DNA of 64,000 nucleotides from Chionoecetes opilio (GCA_016584305.1 JACEEZ010020388.1:240001-304000); one strand, 5' to 3'. Counted from the stretch's first letter, positions 1-11,891 are shown. Numbers and translations: made by a program. The notes: generated by a model not told the origin, from the letters alone.

Positions 1-400
1 CAACATCTTTTATCCCCTCCATTTTTCCCCTCTGTTCGTACGCCCGCCAAGTCTTCACTCGCACCTCCTCCCACCCCCCCGTAGGGCGCGACTCTTGAGC
101 CATTCAGGAAATTGGGTGACCCTCAACAGATGACCCCAAAGTGTGAGGGTAGAACTCTCTCTCTCTCTCTGTTTAAAATTAACATACTAGCAGATATGAG
201 ATACTAGCATATATGAGATACTAGCATATAAGAGATACTAATATATACTGTTGGAGTGTACAAATTAATTCTCATATATCAATAAAGTTGCAAATTGAGA
301 TACTAACATATTCTATAGGAGTGTACTAATCAATCATGAAATATGAATTAAGTTGCAAGATAAAATAAAAAGTGTTCACCTTCCGTAGCCTAACGCCACT
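1..400. repeat. Tandem-duplication flank, 5' side of GR copy A
   Basis: Matches 11741-12149 with small indels, including the block from CGCCCGCCAAGTCTTCA through a short CT tract to AGCCTAACG. After that the copy A upstream region (about 393-1092) continues as 15862-16499. The arrangement is a tandem segmental duplication containing one GR gene per unit. It holds the intact site (around 391-397) of the 12148-15859 insertion. Confidence 0.75.
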
Positions 401-1092
401 TAATGCAAATGGATGACAGACTGTGAAAACACATTGGCAATTACGAGAGCTGAACGTAGATCTATCCTATACACAAATCAATTAAAATAACTTTAAAAAC
501 TATTGTATCGCCTCCTTGCACTTTAAAAGGCATGTAGGTACAGGAGGCCTGTACCTGCAGCGCAGCGGATAATGTCAGTGTTCATATGTGGCGGCAGAGA
601 ATAAAGAAATAGCTACGGGGTGACAGTGGCATTAAGTTATCGATGATTGTTGATTTTCTTCTTCGTTAATTTTCAGTTGCAAACTATGCTATCGCGTAAG
701 ATCCTCGTGATAGGTAAATTTGAACATTCATGGTTATATCTACTTGTGAAATTATGAAGCTGCCTCAACGTAATACATCTCATTAATGAGTGACATTCAT
801 ATCCATATCGAGAGCTGCCTAGTGTGTACTTCTCTATCGACGGGTGGAGCGTGAACAGAGGAGAGGTAAGGTGGGGAGGGCGGGGGAATGTTTGCACTGT
901 CAACAACTTGCTTGCCTCATCGGAGTGCCCTGCCTTGCGCAGCCGAAAAAGCAAACACTCACAAGAAATTACGATATACATAATGTACTCAATACGCATG
1001 GAGCAATAACTTAAATGGCATGGCGTTGCACGGAAGGCGCGCTATTAATTATCTAGTAGAAGCCTCTGCAAGCCAGTGTTGTGTGTGTAGCC

Positions 1093-1815
1093 ATGACGGA
1101 GCCGCCGGCTAGGAAGTTCCGCGTGTTTGTGCGTTTGATGCAATTCCTGGGTTTTTTCCCATATATCTGGCCTACATTTCCGCCTGCAGCTCGTCCCTGT
1201 TCAAGCCTCGCACTGTCCTTATGGGCTCTGTTCCTACAGCTTGTATCTTTAGGGATTAATAGCTTTCGTGGACTGCAATTTATCAACATCGACACGGAAG
1301 GCTCTGACCTCGGAGCATTATCACTATTGACTGCCTTAAACTTTGCCTATGTGCTACAGTTTATTATGAAGTTCCTGATGGTGCTTCAGTCTAGACATCT
1401 GGCCAAACTTCTTCCTTACTTGGAGGAAGCTGCCGGCGAGGCGCTAACCCTCGGCATGAGCTCGCACGTCACCTTGAAAATACAAACATTCAGCCTGCTG
1501 CTGTGTATCTTCCCAGTGTTTGGCATTGTTTGTTCAGGATTAATTTGGGGGTTACATGGATGCATATACCTGATTCCTTTTATGATGGTCATTGATTCTG
1601 CGTCGTACTTGATATATCTTATTCAGGTTCCATTTTTCTTGTGGGCTTTGATCTTCATGGGTAACTACGTGAACCATCTGGTTCGAGTCGCCCTGCCACT
1701 GCCGCTTGGGACGGACCTTCAACCTTGGTGCTGGTCGTCCCCCTTGGAGCGGGGAGACCAAGGGTGGGAGCAACAGATGAGTCAACTGATCCACCTTGAG
1801 AGCCGCGTCAGGAAG
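1093..1815 (+). CDS. GR copy A exon 1 (residues 1-241)
   Basis: Starts at ATG 1093 (MTEPPARKFR) and ends at AAG|GTGAAT, phase 0, as in copy B. It is open, encodes TM1-TM4 and has the same length as the copy B exon. An in-frame GTG 12 bases upstream is not a likely start in a eukaryote. Confidence 0.82.
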
Positions 1816-2497
1816 GTGAATATTGCTACACGACACTTTCATTGTGCTCTCCAGGATTCTTTGTGTGATTTTTATAATTTTTTTCATCATAAGAATACTT
1901 GGGTTCCACAACTTTTCACGGACCATCATGTGACGTGTTCTTAATTGAAAAGTATGCATCGTGATGTGTGTGATAAACAGCATTAAGGCGACTGCATGAT
2001 CACGTGATAAATTAATACCATGGGAAAGGACTAGGAATATAAAAATCTGTTCCCTCAAGAACAAGCAATACAAAAATATACTTTGGATATTACGACCTCC
2101 AGGTCTTCTAGGCCACATCTACCTTTCCATCAATGGTCCTAAGGAAATTAGATAATTTAGGTATTTTTTAATATTTTGTTCATTGGTAAAATAGCTGAAC
2201 AAATTTTTTACATTTTCTCATGCCTCAGACCCTCAATCATCACCCAACACATACGTTATGCACAGACACTTAAGGAATTCAAAATTTTACCGTGGATTTG
2301 CATTGCTTTGTTTCCTTGCTTATTACTGAATTTCCCTGATCTATTTACTTGCTCATAATACTTCAATTTTCAAAATTGTTTTTTGTTCTCTGTTTGCACA
2401 TCTACTGTTTTGAATTGAAATGTTGATAATATTAATGCAAGTCAATTTTTTCAGTTATGTTTTGACGAAAAAAATGACACAATTTTGATTTGTACAG

Positions 2498-2704
2498 GTA
2501 CACAAGATGAAGACACTGTTGCTCAACTACTTAGCATGGCCATTGTTGCTGCTATTGCTGTCTAGCTTGCTGTTCCTCTGCACAGGCCTCTATAACATTC
2601 TACGTAACCCCACGAACTACAGCAATATGGTACTGGGGATAACACTGTCCTCTTTCCTCTCCATGACAATATACTCGCTAACAGGAGAAGCATTTAAAAA
2701 CAAG
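2498..2704 (+). CDS. GR copy A exon 2 (TM5-TM6)
   Basis: Acceptor TTTGTACAG; 69 residues starting VHKMKTLLLNYLAWP; donor AAG|GCGAGT. The GT at 2709 would bring a stop in exon 3, so the GC-AG donor is used in the model here too. Confidence 0.78.
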
Positions 2705-3401
2705 GCGAGTATTCATATGCCTCCTGTTGATATCCTCCATTACTTTTTACTTTCACTTGGCCTTACCTCCAGTCTTTTATCTTTTTACTTTGCTTTCTTA
2801 ACAAACGTCTTCATCACAGTTCGTCTAATCTTCTTGTATCATCTTTCTCTTTCTGTTTATAGCCATCAATATTCGTCTTCCTTCTTTTTTCACAACCTTA
2901 TCCATCGTGTACTATTCCTCTGTCTTGTCCTTAATCTCCACCATTACCCTCCTGTTCCTTCACTCATGGGTAACTTCTTTACCATCTACCTCTTCCCTAC
3001 ACCGCCTTTCTTCCCTTTAGTCCTTGCCCTTTTGTCTTCTATAGATATTTCCTATTCCATCCTTTTCTCATTTTCATTTACGTCCTTCATTATCTCACTC
3101 TTGTGCTTCTCACTCCTCTTTCGGCCTCCTTCCCCTTCGTCTTTCCCCACATCGCTCTAGGCGTCGCTGGAGACAAAGATAAATACCAGAGTTTTCTCCT
3201 TTAAATCTATTGAAAACCGCAATACACAATAGTTAAAACTCAATACTTAAACGCAATATTTAAAATCAAGTCAGTATTTTGTTATTATCGGAAGTTTGTA
3301 GCTAAAAAAGAGGAAACAAAAATCTGCAATGTTGTGTTCAAAGTCTAAATCTGATCGGAGAGCATTCCCAGCAGACCATGAATAACATGCCTTTGTCCCT
3401 T

Positions 3402-4833
3402 GGACGTGACAATCAGGTACCATTCCTCCTGATTGGAAATTGGAAAAGTGGGCTGGTCGTTCCTATCGGAAATGTGAAAGGGGACCGTCAGGACTGCAAC
3501 AATTACCGCGATATTACACTGTTCAGCGTGTCAGGCAAGGTGCTTGCTCATCTATTGCTGACACGGATCCGCAGTCATCTGCTGAAACATCAGAGACCTT
3601 AGCAGTCTGGGTTCACGCCTGGTAAGTCAACAACAGACCGTATCCTAGCGCTTCGTGTACTGGTGGAACGCCGACGTGAGTTTCGACAGGGGATGCTTGC
3701 AGCCTATGTTGATCTCAAGAAGGCGTTTGACTCAGCGCATCGTGAGTCACTCTGGGATCTTCTGCAACTTCGCGGGATTCCTGCAAGGAATATTGGTTTG
3801 ATGACTGGCCAGTACTCTGGGACTGAGAGTGCTGTGAAGTGTGGGGAACGTGTATTCAGCTTTTTTCTTGTGAATATAGGAGTGAGCCTGTGAGGCAAGG
3901 GTGCGTCCTTGCCCCATCACTTTTCAACACGTGTATGGACTGGGTATTGGACAAAGTGTTAGATCAAAGTGATTGTGTAGCATCCCTGGGCAACACCATG
4001 ATCACTCATCTTGTTTTTGCCGATGATGCAGCAGTCTTTGCTGAGTCACTGGAGGTCTGGGTGATGGCTCTCGAGGCGCTGCACGAGGAGGCAACACCTT
4101 TGGGACCTGATGTCTCCTGGCTAAAACCAAGGTCTTGGTGTTTCGAGGCTTAGTAGACGAAACAGTACAGTCTGTTCATGCGTGCGGTGAGGACATTGAG
4201 ATCTTGGAAAGTTTTTCATACCATGGTAGCGTAGTCCATAATGACGCCGGGTCACGTCAAGAAGTCTTACAGTGGGTTGGGATAGCACACGGTGTTATGG
4301 ACTCACTCAGCACAAGTATTTGGAGTTGCCGGTACCTGTGCAGAAGGATAAAGATCCGGATCTTCATATCGTTTGTGATCCCTGTCTTACTCTATGGATA
4401 CGAGACATGAACACTAAATAGCGACTTGAAGAGGCGATACGATACCTTTGTTAATAAGTGTCTTCGCAGAATCATGGGGTATCGCTCGGATAATTACGTG
4501 TCAAATCAGCGATTGCACCGTGAGACTTAATCGAGGCTTATTATCTGCATAGTCCGTCAGTGCCAAATTCGGCTATATGGGCATGTGGCAAGCTACCCTG
4601 ATGCCGATCCTTCGCACTGGGTTGTATCTATAAGAGTCAATCCGGCGTGGAGGAGGCCGTGGAAGGGCGCCCACAAGGCTCGTGACTGGGGCAAGTTGAT
4701 GTTTCCTGTCGAGAGTTGCTTGGTATGAGAAGGGAGCCTGCATGGGGACTAGCGCAAGGTGACCCCCGGGAGGGGCGTCGTAGGGTGGGAGTGGCAACGC
4801 GCCTCCCGACGTATGCCCCCAATGATTGATTGG
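3402..4833 (+). mobile_element. 5'-truncated non-LTR retrotransposon (LINE) in intron 2 of GR copy A
   Basis: Frames between 3402 and 4833 encode a decayed reverse transcriptase: NNYRDITLFSVSGKVLAH, AAYVDLKKAFDSAHRESLW, RQGCVLAPSLFN and the catalytic LVFADDAAVF. A C-terminal region with CRYLCRR, LLYGYET and RIMGYR follows. Frameshifts and stops interrupt the frame. The 3' end is a short GATT-type repeat (CCCCCAATGATTGATTG), and a 9 bp direct repeat TTGTCCCTT flanks the element (3393-3401, 4834-4842). Copy B has an uninterrupted site near 18775-18790. The clade is not certain. A second copy lies at 58598-59655. Confidence 0.85.
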
Positions 4834-5058
4834 TTGTCCCTTTGAGTTAAGTGGCGGGACTATATCCTATCAGTTATGTGAACTGTAATCTATAACTGAG
4901 CTTTGTATCCTTCTTATCGCAAAAACCTGGCCATCAACCCTGCTTCAAATATATTTTCGTTAAGCATGCAAGTTTATCAGTCACAACAGAGATGTTGACA
5001 ATCAATTTTGAATATATCAAAGCTACACTTACTAGAATACATATTTTTCTTCTATCAG

Positions 5059-5127
5059 ATATTAACGTCAACGGATCATCTGAGGGACCTTAGCGCCCTC
5101 TCCCCTCACTTGCCCTTGAAGGCCCAG
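5059..5127 (+). CDS. GR copy A exon 3
   Basis: Twenty-three residues (ILTSTDHLRDLSALSPHLPL then KAQ) between acceptor TTCTATCAG and donor CAG|GTAAGC. It is in phase 0 with its neighbours and lies 225 bases after the 3' end of the LINE inserted in intron 2. Confidence 0.75.
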
Positions 5128-5270
5128 GTAAGCGGTGGGACCCTAAACAACATACAACATTAAATCTTGGAAACACTTCGGGATTACCTACTTCCACACG
5201 ACACTCTATTGTTATTGCTGCGTCAGTGCAATGAGAGGGTTTAAGGAGTGACTGAGTTGGTTGTCCACAG

Positions 5271-5357
5271 GTGCAGCGTTTATGCAGACAGCTCGAGGCC
5301 CTGGCGCCCGTCACCCTTAAGAGTATGGTAACACTGGGCAACGGCAACATTCCAGCG
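5271..5357 (+). CDS. GR copy A exon 4
   Basis: Twenty-nine residues starting VQRLCRQLEALAPVTLKS between TTGTCCACAG and GCG|GTGAGT, identical in predicted protein to copy B. Confidence 0.78.
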
Positions 5358-5868
5358 GTGAGTCCCTTGAAAGTAGTGTGTCGGTATATCGGTAATTCAT
5401 ACATCGTTTTATTCCTGGCTCTTCCTCTTTTGAATGTTTTCGTCAGATCGGTTATATTGTTTTTGCTTTAGATTCATTCAATTTTATTTTTCATAATAGA
5501 TTTTTTTTCCTTCGCTGCTTTTATTTTTAGTAATTCACAATTTAATGTGTGAATAGCAACAGAGAAAATATAGAGTGAATTTGTAGACTTAAAGTAATCT
5601 GCCAGACCAACTTTTTCTTTGCATAGGTATATTGAATGTTCATTCAAAACAGCTGAACTACAAAAAAAAGAAATTTCACGCCATTTTTCCGTAAAAAGAC
5701 GAATTTAGTAAAATGCGCGGGAAAAATCTGCCCCGTTCCGGCCACTGCGCGATTATTGCTGATGACGTCACACGAGGTGGTCACCGAACGACTCTTCGCC
5801 GAATGTAAACAACAAACGTCCGCATTGCGACAGAGTTGTGTGTAGAAGGAAGTAATGAGAGGATACAG

Positions 5869-5976
<108 letters not shown>

Positions 5977-5997
5977 TAGAAACTTTCAAGAATATGC

Positions 5998-6335
5998 CAT
6001 TATTCGCATTCATCCATCACACCACCACCCACATCCCAGCACCACACCCACCTCCTTTCCATCACCAACACCCATCATTTCCCCAACATCCACCCAAAAA
6101 CACCCCCTTCTCCATCACCAAAACCCACCCATCTCCACCAAAACACCCACCCCATTCTCCAATTCGATCACTATCACCCCTTCTCCCATCCCCACCAACA
6201 CCCACCCCTTTCCCATCACCACACCCACCCACATCCTCCCACCAATACCCCCCCCTTATCCATACACCAACACCCACTCATATCCCTAACACCAAACCCA
6301 GCCCTGATCCACACTCAACCACAAACCACACCCCA
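5998..6335. repeat. C-rich degenerate minisatellite
   Basis: Degenerate repeats built on CCCACAT, CATCACCA and CAACACCCA. Similar tracts occur at 8540-8700 and, in copy B, at 22320-22720. Copy A appears to have one array split by 2.2 kb of unrelated or artefactual sequence beginning at the ambiguous base at 6336. Confidence 0.75.
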
Positions 6336-7015
6336 NTTAAAAAAATTTTTTATATAAAAAAAAAATAATTTAAAAATAAAATATTAATATATATAATAAA
6401 ATTTTTTAAAAAAATATTTATTAATAAATATATATTTAAATTAATATAAAAATAAAAATTTTAAAATTATTTTATTTTTTTTTAATATATAAATAATATT
6501 TTTAAATATTATATAAATATAATTATATATATTTAAAAATTTTTAAAATAAAAATATAATTAAATTTTTTAAAAAATAAAAAAAATATTTAAAAATTTTT
6601 TATAATAATAAAATAAATAAATAAAAATATAAATAAAATTTTTTTTAATAAAAATTTAAAATTTTTAATAATAATTATTAATTTTTATATTATATATTAA
6701 ATTTAATAATTTTAAAAATAAATTTTTAAATAAAATATAATATTATAATTAAATTTTTTTATTATAATATATATATATAAAAAAAATTTTTTTTTTTTTT
6801 TTTTTAAAAAATTTTTTTTTTTTTTTTTTTTCCCCCAAGGGGGAAAAAATTTTTTTTTTTTTTTAAGGGGAACACCTCGGTTCAAAAACCGGGGGGGGGG
6901 CCCCCCCCGGGGGGAAAAAGGGGGGGGTTTTTTCCCCCCCCCCCCCCCGGGGGGCCTTTTTCCGGGGGTTTTTGCCCCCCCGGGGGGGGGGGCCCCCCCC
7001 AAAACACTAACCAAA
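6336..7015. other. Probable assembly or consensus artefact
   Basis: It begins at the only ambiguous base in the window (6336), continues with about 500 bases of almost pure A/T, then long T, C and G runs at 6780-7000. No counterpart exists in copy B. Such homopolymer-only sequence is more typical of a failed consensus than of genomic DNA. Confidence 0.7.
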
Positions 7016-7035
7016 TAAAGGGCAATGATAAAAAA

Positions 7036-7135
7036 GTAGATATGGAGATGGGGGCCCTACGAGTGTAGCTCAGGCCCTGTAAAATACAACTTTCGTAGAT
7101 GAATTTCACACACACAACACACACACACACCCCAA
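7036..7135 (+). mobile_element. 3' fragment of tRNA-derived SINE with (CA)n tail
   Basis: Contains GGCCCTGTAAAATACAACT followed by TAGATGAA-like sequence and a CA-rich tail. The same 3' end occurs in the longer SINE at 56381-56662 (opposite strand). No tRNA-like head is visible here. Confidence 0.6.
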
Positions 7136-7139
7136 ATAC

Positions 7140-8240
7140 ACAAATAAAACTTTTTTTTAATTAAGTTTTTCAAATTAAAGTTACAATTTTCTATAAATTT
7201 TAAATTTCCTTTTTTTTCTTATTTATTAAAATTGTTCTTATATCATCGTCCCAAAAAAATATTTTAAATGACTCATCTAAAAAATAATTGACTTGTAAAA
7301 GTTTTATTAATATTGTAGTAGTAATATCATTGTTATTATTTCATATTATTATTATCATTATTTTTTTTATAAAGATATCAATATTATCATCTTAATACTA
7401 TTATAATCATTATCGTTTTCATTATAAAAAAAATTTGTATCATTAGCCCTTCTTTTATCTTTTACCATTGGGTTTTTATTATCATTACATCATTTCTAAA
7501 CACATTATTTGTTTTTCCATTTTTATTTTTATTTTTTGTAACAGTTATTTTATCCTAATTTCGGCCATTATTTCATTTTTCTTATCATCATGAATGCTAT
7601 TAATTGATCATCATTGTTTTTAAATTATCATCATTATATCGTATTAGTACTGGGGAATATTAATTGTCAGCGAGCGAACCGAGCTGCTCTTTACTATAAG
7701 ACCCATTCGCGTAGGGGAGTGGAACCAAGTTTAAGATAAGCCAAAAATTTAATAATACTCCTAAATATTGTCGATGTGAGCTTTAATTTGATATCAAGTG
7801 TGCTGTCACAATCAATTGGGGGTCTGTGAAACAAACATTTTCCGTAGAACAAGCCCTTATGAAGTACTTACGTATGAATTAATTAGCGCTAAATAACTTC
7901 GGTTTACATACTTCTGTTGCTTGTTGTAGTTCTGTAACTTCTGTAGACAGGTATTTTAAAGCACTTTGAACTCGCTGGGCCACGTTCCAGCCCTAAGAAC
8001 TGAGCAAAAGCAAAGGGGCAGAGGCTGGACGGGCTATCCTTGATGTAATTTTCATCTCATCAATTATTATAATCATTTTCCATGTATGTGTGTTGTGCGT
8101 AGATGTGTGCGTATTTTTTTGTTTGTGTGTGTGGTGTGTGCGCGAGAAAAGGGAGGAAGGAGAGAGAAGAGAGAGATAAGAGAGATGAAAACGGGAGATT
8201 GTAGGATTAAAGGATTGGGAATGAAGCGCGTGTGCGCGCG
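7140..8240. other. AT-rich intronic sequence, no gene seen
   Basis: Intron 4 of GR copy A. AT-rich sequence with ATT/ATC runs and no supportable coding frame or RNA gene. Confidence 0.6.
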
Positions 8241-8249
8241 GGTGATCTC

Positions 8250-8393
8250 TCTCTCTCCATCTCGCTCGTTCTCTTCTCTCTCTCTCTCCCTCTCTCTCTC
8301 CTCTCTCCCCTCTCTCTCTCTCTCATCTCTCTCTCGTTTTGGGGTTTTTTTACCCCCCCCCCCCCCCCCCTGTTAAAAAAAAAAAAAAATCCC
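8250..8393. repeat. (CT)n tract followed by C and A homopolymers
   Basis: Imperfect CT repeat, then an 18-20 base C run and a 14 base A run. The homopolymer lengths are unreliable. Confidence 0.8.
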
Positions 8394-8539
8394 CTGCTAT
8401 ATGTGCCATTTCGAGTTGGGTCCCTTGACTCGTGGCCTAGACGGTTTGAGACCTATTACCTGTGTCCCATTGGCGCTTGACGAAGTGGAACTGATGATTC
8501 ACTTGACTTCATTACCAATCGCTTCAGTACCAAATGAAC

Positions 8540-8700
8540 TGCCCCCCAATTACCCCCCCCTTACTCCATCACCAAAATTCCCCCACATCCCCAACACCAC
8601 ACCCATCCCTTGTCCATCACCCCCCACCCCACATTCCCACCACCAACACCACCTCCTCCTCCACACCAACATCCACCCACTTATCCCCCCCTTCAGCCCA
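8540..8700. repeat. C-rich minisatellite, second part
   Basis: CCCCACATCCCC / CCAACACC repeats resembling 5998-6335 and the copy B array. It is followed at 8690 by sequence collinear with copy B from 22710. Confidence 0.7.
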
Positions 8701-9659
8701 TTGCGGTGGCTATCCATTACAATCTGTCTGCCCCTCGTCCGACGTACAAACCTTTTCCCATACTTTCAGTGGCCTATCGGTCGAAACGGATGAAAACGTT
8801 TTTGAAGGCACAGCTTTCTTGCTGGCACCGAAGGATGCAAGTAGATAACATATCACAATAAAAACTATCACAACACAACAATCCTTCATTACTTTGGTAC
8901 ATTGTCTGTGTACACAAGCTCCATGCTTTCCTCGCAGGCGGGGAGTACCTTGTGTGATGTCCCATCGCGTCGTCGGCGCTAACGTCCCTGCTATTTGTTA
9001 GGAGCGTTTTTGGAAGCTTGAGAAATGTTGCAGATTTGTTACGTATTAATAAAAAATGGCTGAACTGTTTGATTACGTATTAATTAAAACCGGCTAACTG
9101 GATACAAAAAAGTGACAACATGGTGTTGATATACTCGATAGTGCTATGGATTTTGACGTGCATTAAATCAGAATGATGAGTGGTCTGGACGATTCTCTTT
9201 AAGTAGCCATCCAGACACTACCTGAAGGATGGATGGTCGCAGTGGCCGCCCCCCCGGGGGGTTTTCTTTTCTTACCTAATGGATAATAATTTATAATAAG
9301 AAACAAAGATACTTCAAACTATCAACAATAATGGGCAAAATAAAAACTGCAACAAGTAACACACCTATAATTGGTGATGGAACAACAGTAAACCGACGAG
9401 CATGATCTAGTAATGTTGAGTAAAAAAGAAAATTCTCTTGATAGTAAGGAAACACCCACCCACACCACACGCACACACACAGTATAGATACTGATATAAA
9501 AATAAAATACAAAATACTATGCATATATTTGCTACACCCTGTACACGTTGTAATATCAAAAGCTGACAGTTCACAAACAAAGAACAAACAACAGGTTACG
9601 CATCATCAGGGTTGTTCGGAGGCCAATCGCTTCCCTCTCCCTGGACATGTTCGTTACAG
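8700..9659. other. Duplicated intron 4 sequence shared with copy B
   Basis: Collinear with 22710-23662 and leading to the exon 5 acceptor. It differs by many one-base indels. No coding function is seen on either strand. Confidence 0.65.
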
Positions 9660-9772
9660 GTTATGAATCTGATACGACCTACTTAGTGGTGCTGCTGCAA
9701 GTTGGTGCATGTCAACTGACGAACACCCACCGCTCCCCATGCCAAACGAGATGCCGCCTAGAAGAGGCGTAG
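9660..9772 (+). pseudogene. GR copy A exon 5 with one-base deletion
   Basis: Acceptor TTCGTTACAG is kept. The phase-0 reading is V M N L I R P T then TAG at 9684-9686. Reading one base shifted after 9674 gives TTYLVVLLQVG. Further small indels relative to copy B follow before the shared GAGGCGTAG end at 9764-9772. Confidence 0.7.
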
Positions 9773-10199
9773 GCACTATCTCCTTTCTTCACCCCACGCT
9801 CACTCGATTGCCACCTACTTGCGGACGGACATTCTCCTCCGTTTCGACTACGTTACCAAGAGTCCTCTCCTCTGCGTTAATATTTTATTGGACAGTACTG
9901 CCCTCCACAATGATCTCACATATGTATCCCTGTTTCCTTCCCCACCAATCAAATCACCTCTATTTATTCCACAGAAAGCACGAGCAACACCATCACCCTA
10001 TGTATCTAATATATTTTCTAGATATTTACGTGCTCAGGATTATTCTTCAGACAAGACTTCCACTCCCAAGGCCACCACTCCCTGGGTCTTTCCCTTTTCC
10101 CCGCCCAACCCTTGGGAATGTCTCTATCTGACAAAGAGTGCGTCGATAACTGTAAACTTTTAACATTCGTGTCAATCCCTGCCCCTGATCTATGTGACT

Positions 10200-10730
10200 C
10201 TCAACTATATTGTAAAAATTCAAGAAAATGGCTGTAAGGATGGAACAGACATATGATTATTGCACTTTGAGTCATACACGACAGAAACTTGAAATATAAT
10301 ATGTTGTGTGATTTTGATTCCCTTTTATTATCTTCCTGAAAATTACAGGTCAAAGTGACATGAGTTTCAACAGCAAATGGTTTATCAGGCTGGGAAGAGG
10401 CCCACTTTGTACAATGTCTCTTCAGGTATTGATCTAACTCTTGTGTCTTCCCTTCCATTCGGTTTTCAACGGTAGAGTATTGGTTGCCAAAAAACTTTTT
10501 GTGAGTGTAGCATATAACCATATTGCATCCTGTTTGGAGACGAAATGAATAATGTTGCATGTTTCGTTACAGAGTACAGGGAAAAGATCCGTAGTGTTCT
10601 GGTTATCATTTCAAATACATGGTGGCGATGGTGGTGATGGTGATGAGTGGTGCCATAGGATGCAAATGGCGGTGGCACTGGGTGATAAAGGACGCCACTC
10701 AAGGAAATAAAAGAGCCTCTCATTCACTAA
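10200..10730 (-). other. Unassigned stretch conserved in both GR units
   Basis: Lies 0.4 kb downstream of GR copy A and is repeated at about 24200-24650 plus 25300-25390. On the minus strand copy A reads NRMEGKTQELDQYLKRHC and then KWASSQPDKPFAVETHVTL, which has the look of coding sequence. Copy B breaks this frame with indels, so it is probably a decayed exon or chance. No family is recognised. Confidence 0.25.
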
Positions 10731-11026
10731 CATTCATTCACTGAGAAAAGTGTGCATATTTACATATCTACCTACTTATCCATATACCTAATTACCTATA
10801 TCCACGCAATAATATTAATAGCTCGAAATTCACTAATTTTCTGTCTTTACACTGTTATGAGTTTCATATTCCTGAGTCTTCAGTATTCCCTTACGCAATA
10901 TGCCACTGTGTGATCGTTTCAATTTAGTCAGACAAGCCGCGTACTATGCGACTCTCAAAGGAGCGAAAAATGCAAGGTATAATGCACATATAACCAAAAG
11001 TTCTGTAAATAACCCCCCCCCCTCTC

Positions 11027-11056
11027 ACACACGCACACACACACACACACACACAC

Positions 11057-11113
<57 letters not shown>
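11027..11113. repeat. (CA)n microsatellite
   Basis: CA repeats after a short C run. The equivalent array in the second unit is at 25727-25835. Confidence 0.95.
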
Positions 11114-11115
<2 letters not shown>

Positions 11116-11179
11116 AATTGTAAACCTTTTGATTGCAGTTCATCTTCAATCATTGCAAATAAATTGAGGGCTAACAACT

Positions 11180-11181
<2 letters not shown>

Positions 11182-11259
<78 letters not shown>
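11182..11259. repeat. (GA)n microsatellite
   Basis: About 39 GA units just beyond the end of the duplicated block (about 11150). The 11260-11740 segment between the two units shows no gene. Confidence 0.95.
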
Positions 11260-11261
<2 letters not shown>

Positions 11262-11740
11262 TGCCTAAGGCACCTTGAACCTTCTTCTTATTGTCCTCTT
11301 CATGTCCTATAAACAGACGAAGAAGACCGTCATCACGTCGAAGTCACGTCACGTCGTCATCACGAAGACCGTCGTTCCTTTAATGCTCTTCAGTGACCGC
11401 AGAAATCAACCTCCCTCCTGCTCCTCCACTTCTTCACACACTCCTTTCCTTCCCTTTCCTTTGCCCGGTCAGTCTTCCTCAGACGAACTCCCTAAGTTTT
11501 AGAGCCAATAGCTGTCAAACCAGAGAGCAAGGAGAGAGGGCGAGGACGAAGAGGAGGAAGAAAAGAAGGGATGGAATGAGAAGAGGAAAAACAAAGGAAT
11601 AAGCAGGAGGAGCAAAGGTAGACAATGGGGATTACTGAACAAAGGTGAAGAAAAGTGAAAAAATGTAGGAGGAATGGCCATCCAAAAAAGTCACTAACAA
11701 CTGTAAATGTAAACACCGCATTATCTCTCTCTCTTTCCCC

Positions 11741-11891
11741 CCTTCAACATCTTCCATCCCCTCCAGTTTTACCTTACGTTGTAACGCCCGCCAAGTCTTC
11801 AATATCCCCCCCCCCCCCCCCCTGGTGGTGCGCGACTCTTGAGCCATTCAGGAAATTGGGTGACTCAACAGACGACCCCAAAATGTGAGGG

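Noticed and set aside
1816..1944. Extension of receptor exon 1 to the end of its open frame
   Set aside because: A strong phase-0 donor at 1815 joins well to exon 2 in both copies; the tail beyond differs in frame between copies A and B.
5358..5471. Read-through of exon 4 as the receptor C-terminus (the frame ending at 5471)
   Set aside because: It lacks the TY-x5-Q motif; a good donor follows exon 4, and a proper TM7 exon was found downstream in both copies.
9291..9587. Minus-strand hydrophobic frame with VPSPIIGVLLVAVFI, also partly present at 23236-23556
   Set aside because: Present in both duplicates only because the intron was duplicated; many indels change the frame between copies, so no coding constraint is seen.
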